From the NCBI RefSeq assembly GCF_014196055.1, contig NZ_JACICY010000001.1:62001-126000 (forward strand): a stretch of DNA of 64,000 bases, written 5' to 3'. The notes below the pieces were generated by a model, which had not been told where the DNA came from, did not search any database, and saw only the letters and a program-made list of their open reading frames with translations. Within the stretch, counting starts at the first letter, position 1. Each line of letters opens with the position of its first letter. The position numbers were made by a program, and so were the translations under genes. This document shows positions 62,827-64,000 of the stretch, piece after piece. Source of the stretch: Novosphingobium hassiacum (lineage in GTDB: Bacteria > Pseudomonadota > Alphaproteobacteria > Sphingomonadales > Sphingomonadaceae).

Positions 62827-64000
62827 CAACGGAACCCGGCTGTGGCAGCAAGATTGCCAAACCCGGTAAAGAACAGGTTGTTTGACATCGCCCGCAGATA
62901 TTCCACGCTCTCGCCCGTCAGCGCCGCCAACCGTGAAAGCTGGTCGTTTGCCTCATCGAGCTGCCCGTTGGTTTCTGCCAGCGCCGGGTCGGTTGCCTTC
63001 TGGGCATCGGCGATCCGCTGGTTTGCTGCCGCCACGGTCTCGCGGGCCACATCAAGGATGGTGGACCGGTCAGCCGCAAATCCGCCCGTGGTGCCAAAGG
63101 CATCGCGCGACACGGAATTGAGTTGCTGCAGCAGCTGCGCCAGCTTGTCTGCCGCGCCTTCTTCCCCAGCTGCTGCCTGCGCCCGCGTTGCCGAAATCTG
63201 ATCGAGCAGCTTGGCCCGCTGGTCCACCGATGATCCTTCGAACAATGAACCCGAGGTCATTTCCGCGATCAAATCCTGCAAGCTGCCAACCTGCTCTTTC
63301 AGCAGTTTCTCATTCAGCTTCAGGCGATCCTTGGCGTTGACCTGTTCAAGCTTGGCCACGTCAAAGCCGTATTGCCGCGCAATCTTCAGACGCTCGGCGG
63401 CCTGCCGCTCAAAGTCGCTGAAGGCTTTGGCCATTTCGGCACCAATGCCGCCAATCGCCAGCTCCACCTGCTGAACCTTCAACGCTTCCTTCACGGCCTT
63501 GTCGACATCGGTCGATGATTTGAGAGCGCGTTGCACCGCTGCTGAAACGCCCTTGATTGCCCCGTCACCAATGGCATTGGCCAGCGCGGCCATGATCGCC
63601 TCGCCTTCATCTTTGCCGTTGTAGATGATGTCAGAGGTCACTTTCTTGCCGGTGGTGGCAGCAGCATTCCCGCTGGCCGAAACCTTGATGTAACCCGATG
63701 ACCGCTTGCCAATGGCCACGTTGAACGCGCCAAGGTCAGCGCCCAGCGCCTGCGCGATCTGGTCCAACGCCGAAACCACCGTCCCGCCAAAGCCCGACGC
63801 CGTTTTCTTCAGGTCCGCACTGTTGCCCGCCGTGCCGGTAACGCCCGCATTGCCTTGTGCGTTCAAGCCAATCGAAGCGCCGCCCGATGTGGTCTTCTTG
63901 AACGCCCCGCCGATCAGCCCGCCCAGCACGCCGCCAAGGGCTGAACCGAGAGGCCCGGCCAAGCTGCCCAACGCCTTTCCGCCGACAGCGGTCAAGCCTT
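62826..64000 (-). CDS. tail tape measure-like protein, C-terminal part (start outside window)
   Basis: The frame is open to the right edge; only the last 391 or so residues are seen. Gly-rich hydrophobic beginning (GKALGSLAGPLGSALGGVLGGLIGGAFKK), then long helical coiled-coil stretches (DKAVKEALKVQQVELAIGGIGAEMAKAFSDFERQAAERLKIARQYG; LLKEQVGSLQDLIAEM; ETVAAANQRIADAQKAT) and an ending LRAMSNNLFFTGFGNL. The composition and the place directly before the tail-tip gene fit a tape measure protein. Its stop overlaps the next start. Confidence 0.7.
   Translation of the reverse strand, partial: GLTAVGGKALGSLAGPLGSALGGVLGGLIGGAFKKTTSGGASIGLNAQGNAGVTGTAGNSADLKKTASGFGGTVVSALDQIAQALGADLGAFNVAIGKRSSGYIKVSASGNAAATTGKKVTSDIIYNGKDEGEAIMAALANAIGDGAIKGVSAAVQRALKSSTDVDKAVKEALKVQQVELAIGGIGAEMAKAFSDFERQAAERLKIARQYGFDVAKLEQVNAKDRLKLNEKLLKEQVGSLQDLIAEMTSGSLFEGSSVDQRAKLLDQISATRAQAAAGEEGAADKLAQLLQQLNSVSRDAFGTTGGFAADRSTILDVARETVAAANQRIADAQKATDPALAETNGQLDEANDQLSRLAALTGESVEYLRAMSNNLFFTGFGNLAATAGFR

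Larger units (their letters stand above)
53023..64000 (-). mobile_element. prophage, distal tail and accessory end (continues past window)
   Basis: Ten tail or accessory genes plus a four-gene cassette, all on the minus strand, with overlaps (TGATG, GTGA, TAATG, ATGA) or gaps of a few bases. The order runs from tape-measure-like to host-specificity, fibre and cassette genes. Head, packaging and integration genes must lie beyond position 64000. Whether the phage is Mu-like (transposing) or integrates by integrase cannot be told; the com-like gene at the very end is a Mu-like trait. Confidence 0.85.

Noticed and set aside
53023..64000. Gene transfer agent instead of prophage
   Set aside because: The tail proteins do not show the RcGTA gene order, and the com-like cassette and lipoprotein are phage-type cargo.

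Overview
The window reads as chromosomal DNA of a sphingomonad (Alphaproteobacteria, Sphingomonadales; Novosphingobium/Sphingomonas-like). The evidence is a high-GC base composition, a CckA-type hybrid kinase next to a DUF2062 gene, the order slt / dapA / smpB / DUF2062 / cckA, FecI-FecR-TonB receptor signalling, many c-di-GMP proteins and an rpsF-rpsR-rplI operon. The genus is inferred, not proven.

Positions 1-8.0 kb: an iron/oxidative-stress-like block. It holds a VIT-family transporter (running off the left edge), a two-component system with an upstream PepSY protein and a b-type cytochrome, and an exported rubrerythrin-like protein. The three transcription units share an 18-bp direct-repeat box (GTCAG-N6-GTCAG) 55-75 bp before their start codons, so I infer one regulon. 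A CHASE4-like GGDEF/EAL protein and a decayed patch follow (GST with an in-frame stop, truncated oxidoreductase).

8.0-17.4 kb: a cell-surface signalling operon (ECF sigma, FecR, STN-containing TonB-dependent receptor, large autotransporter), then a broken IS3-family element fused to a truncated P4-type integrase beside tRNA-Ser(GGA). The last part looks like the scar of a genomic island.

17.5-52.8 kb: mostly core genome. It covers a periplasmic PPIase, cckA, smpB, dapA, slt, greB, rlmN (with a palindromic repeat inserted in frame), a PHA-depolymerase-like hydrolase, a ferredoxin reductase, an amidohydrolase, a haem-globin chemoreceptor, dnaN, fabG, a GxxExxY cassette with inverted-repeat ends, fabD, an LD-carboxypeptidase diverging from a Mur ligase, two PAS-GGDEF-EAL-PilZ proteins, rpsF/rpsR/rplI and amn.

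53.0-64.0 kb: the distal end of a prophage, all on the minus strand and tightly packed. The order is tape-measure-like protein, large tail/host-specificity protein, small proteins including a lipoprotein, S74-type tail fibre, and a fibre with twelve 21-residue repeats. It ends with a four-gene cassette: a 55-aa zinc ribbon matching phage Mu Com, a 65-aa protein, an ABC-ATPase/GNAT fusion and a formyltransferase-like protein. In Mu, com-mom is likewise the last module of the genome and encodes DNA modification. This cassette, with four consecutive hairpins just before it, is the best candidate for an undescribed system in the window.
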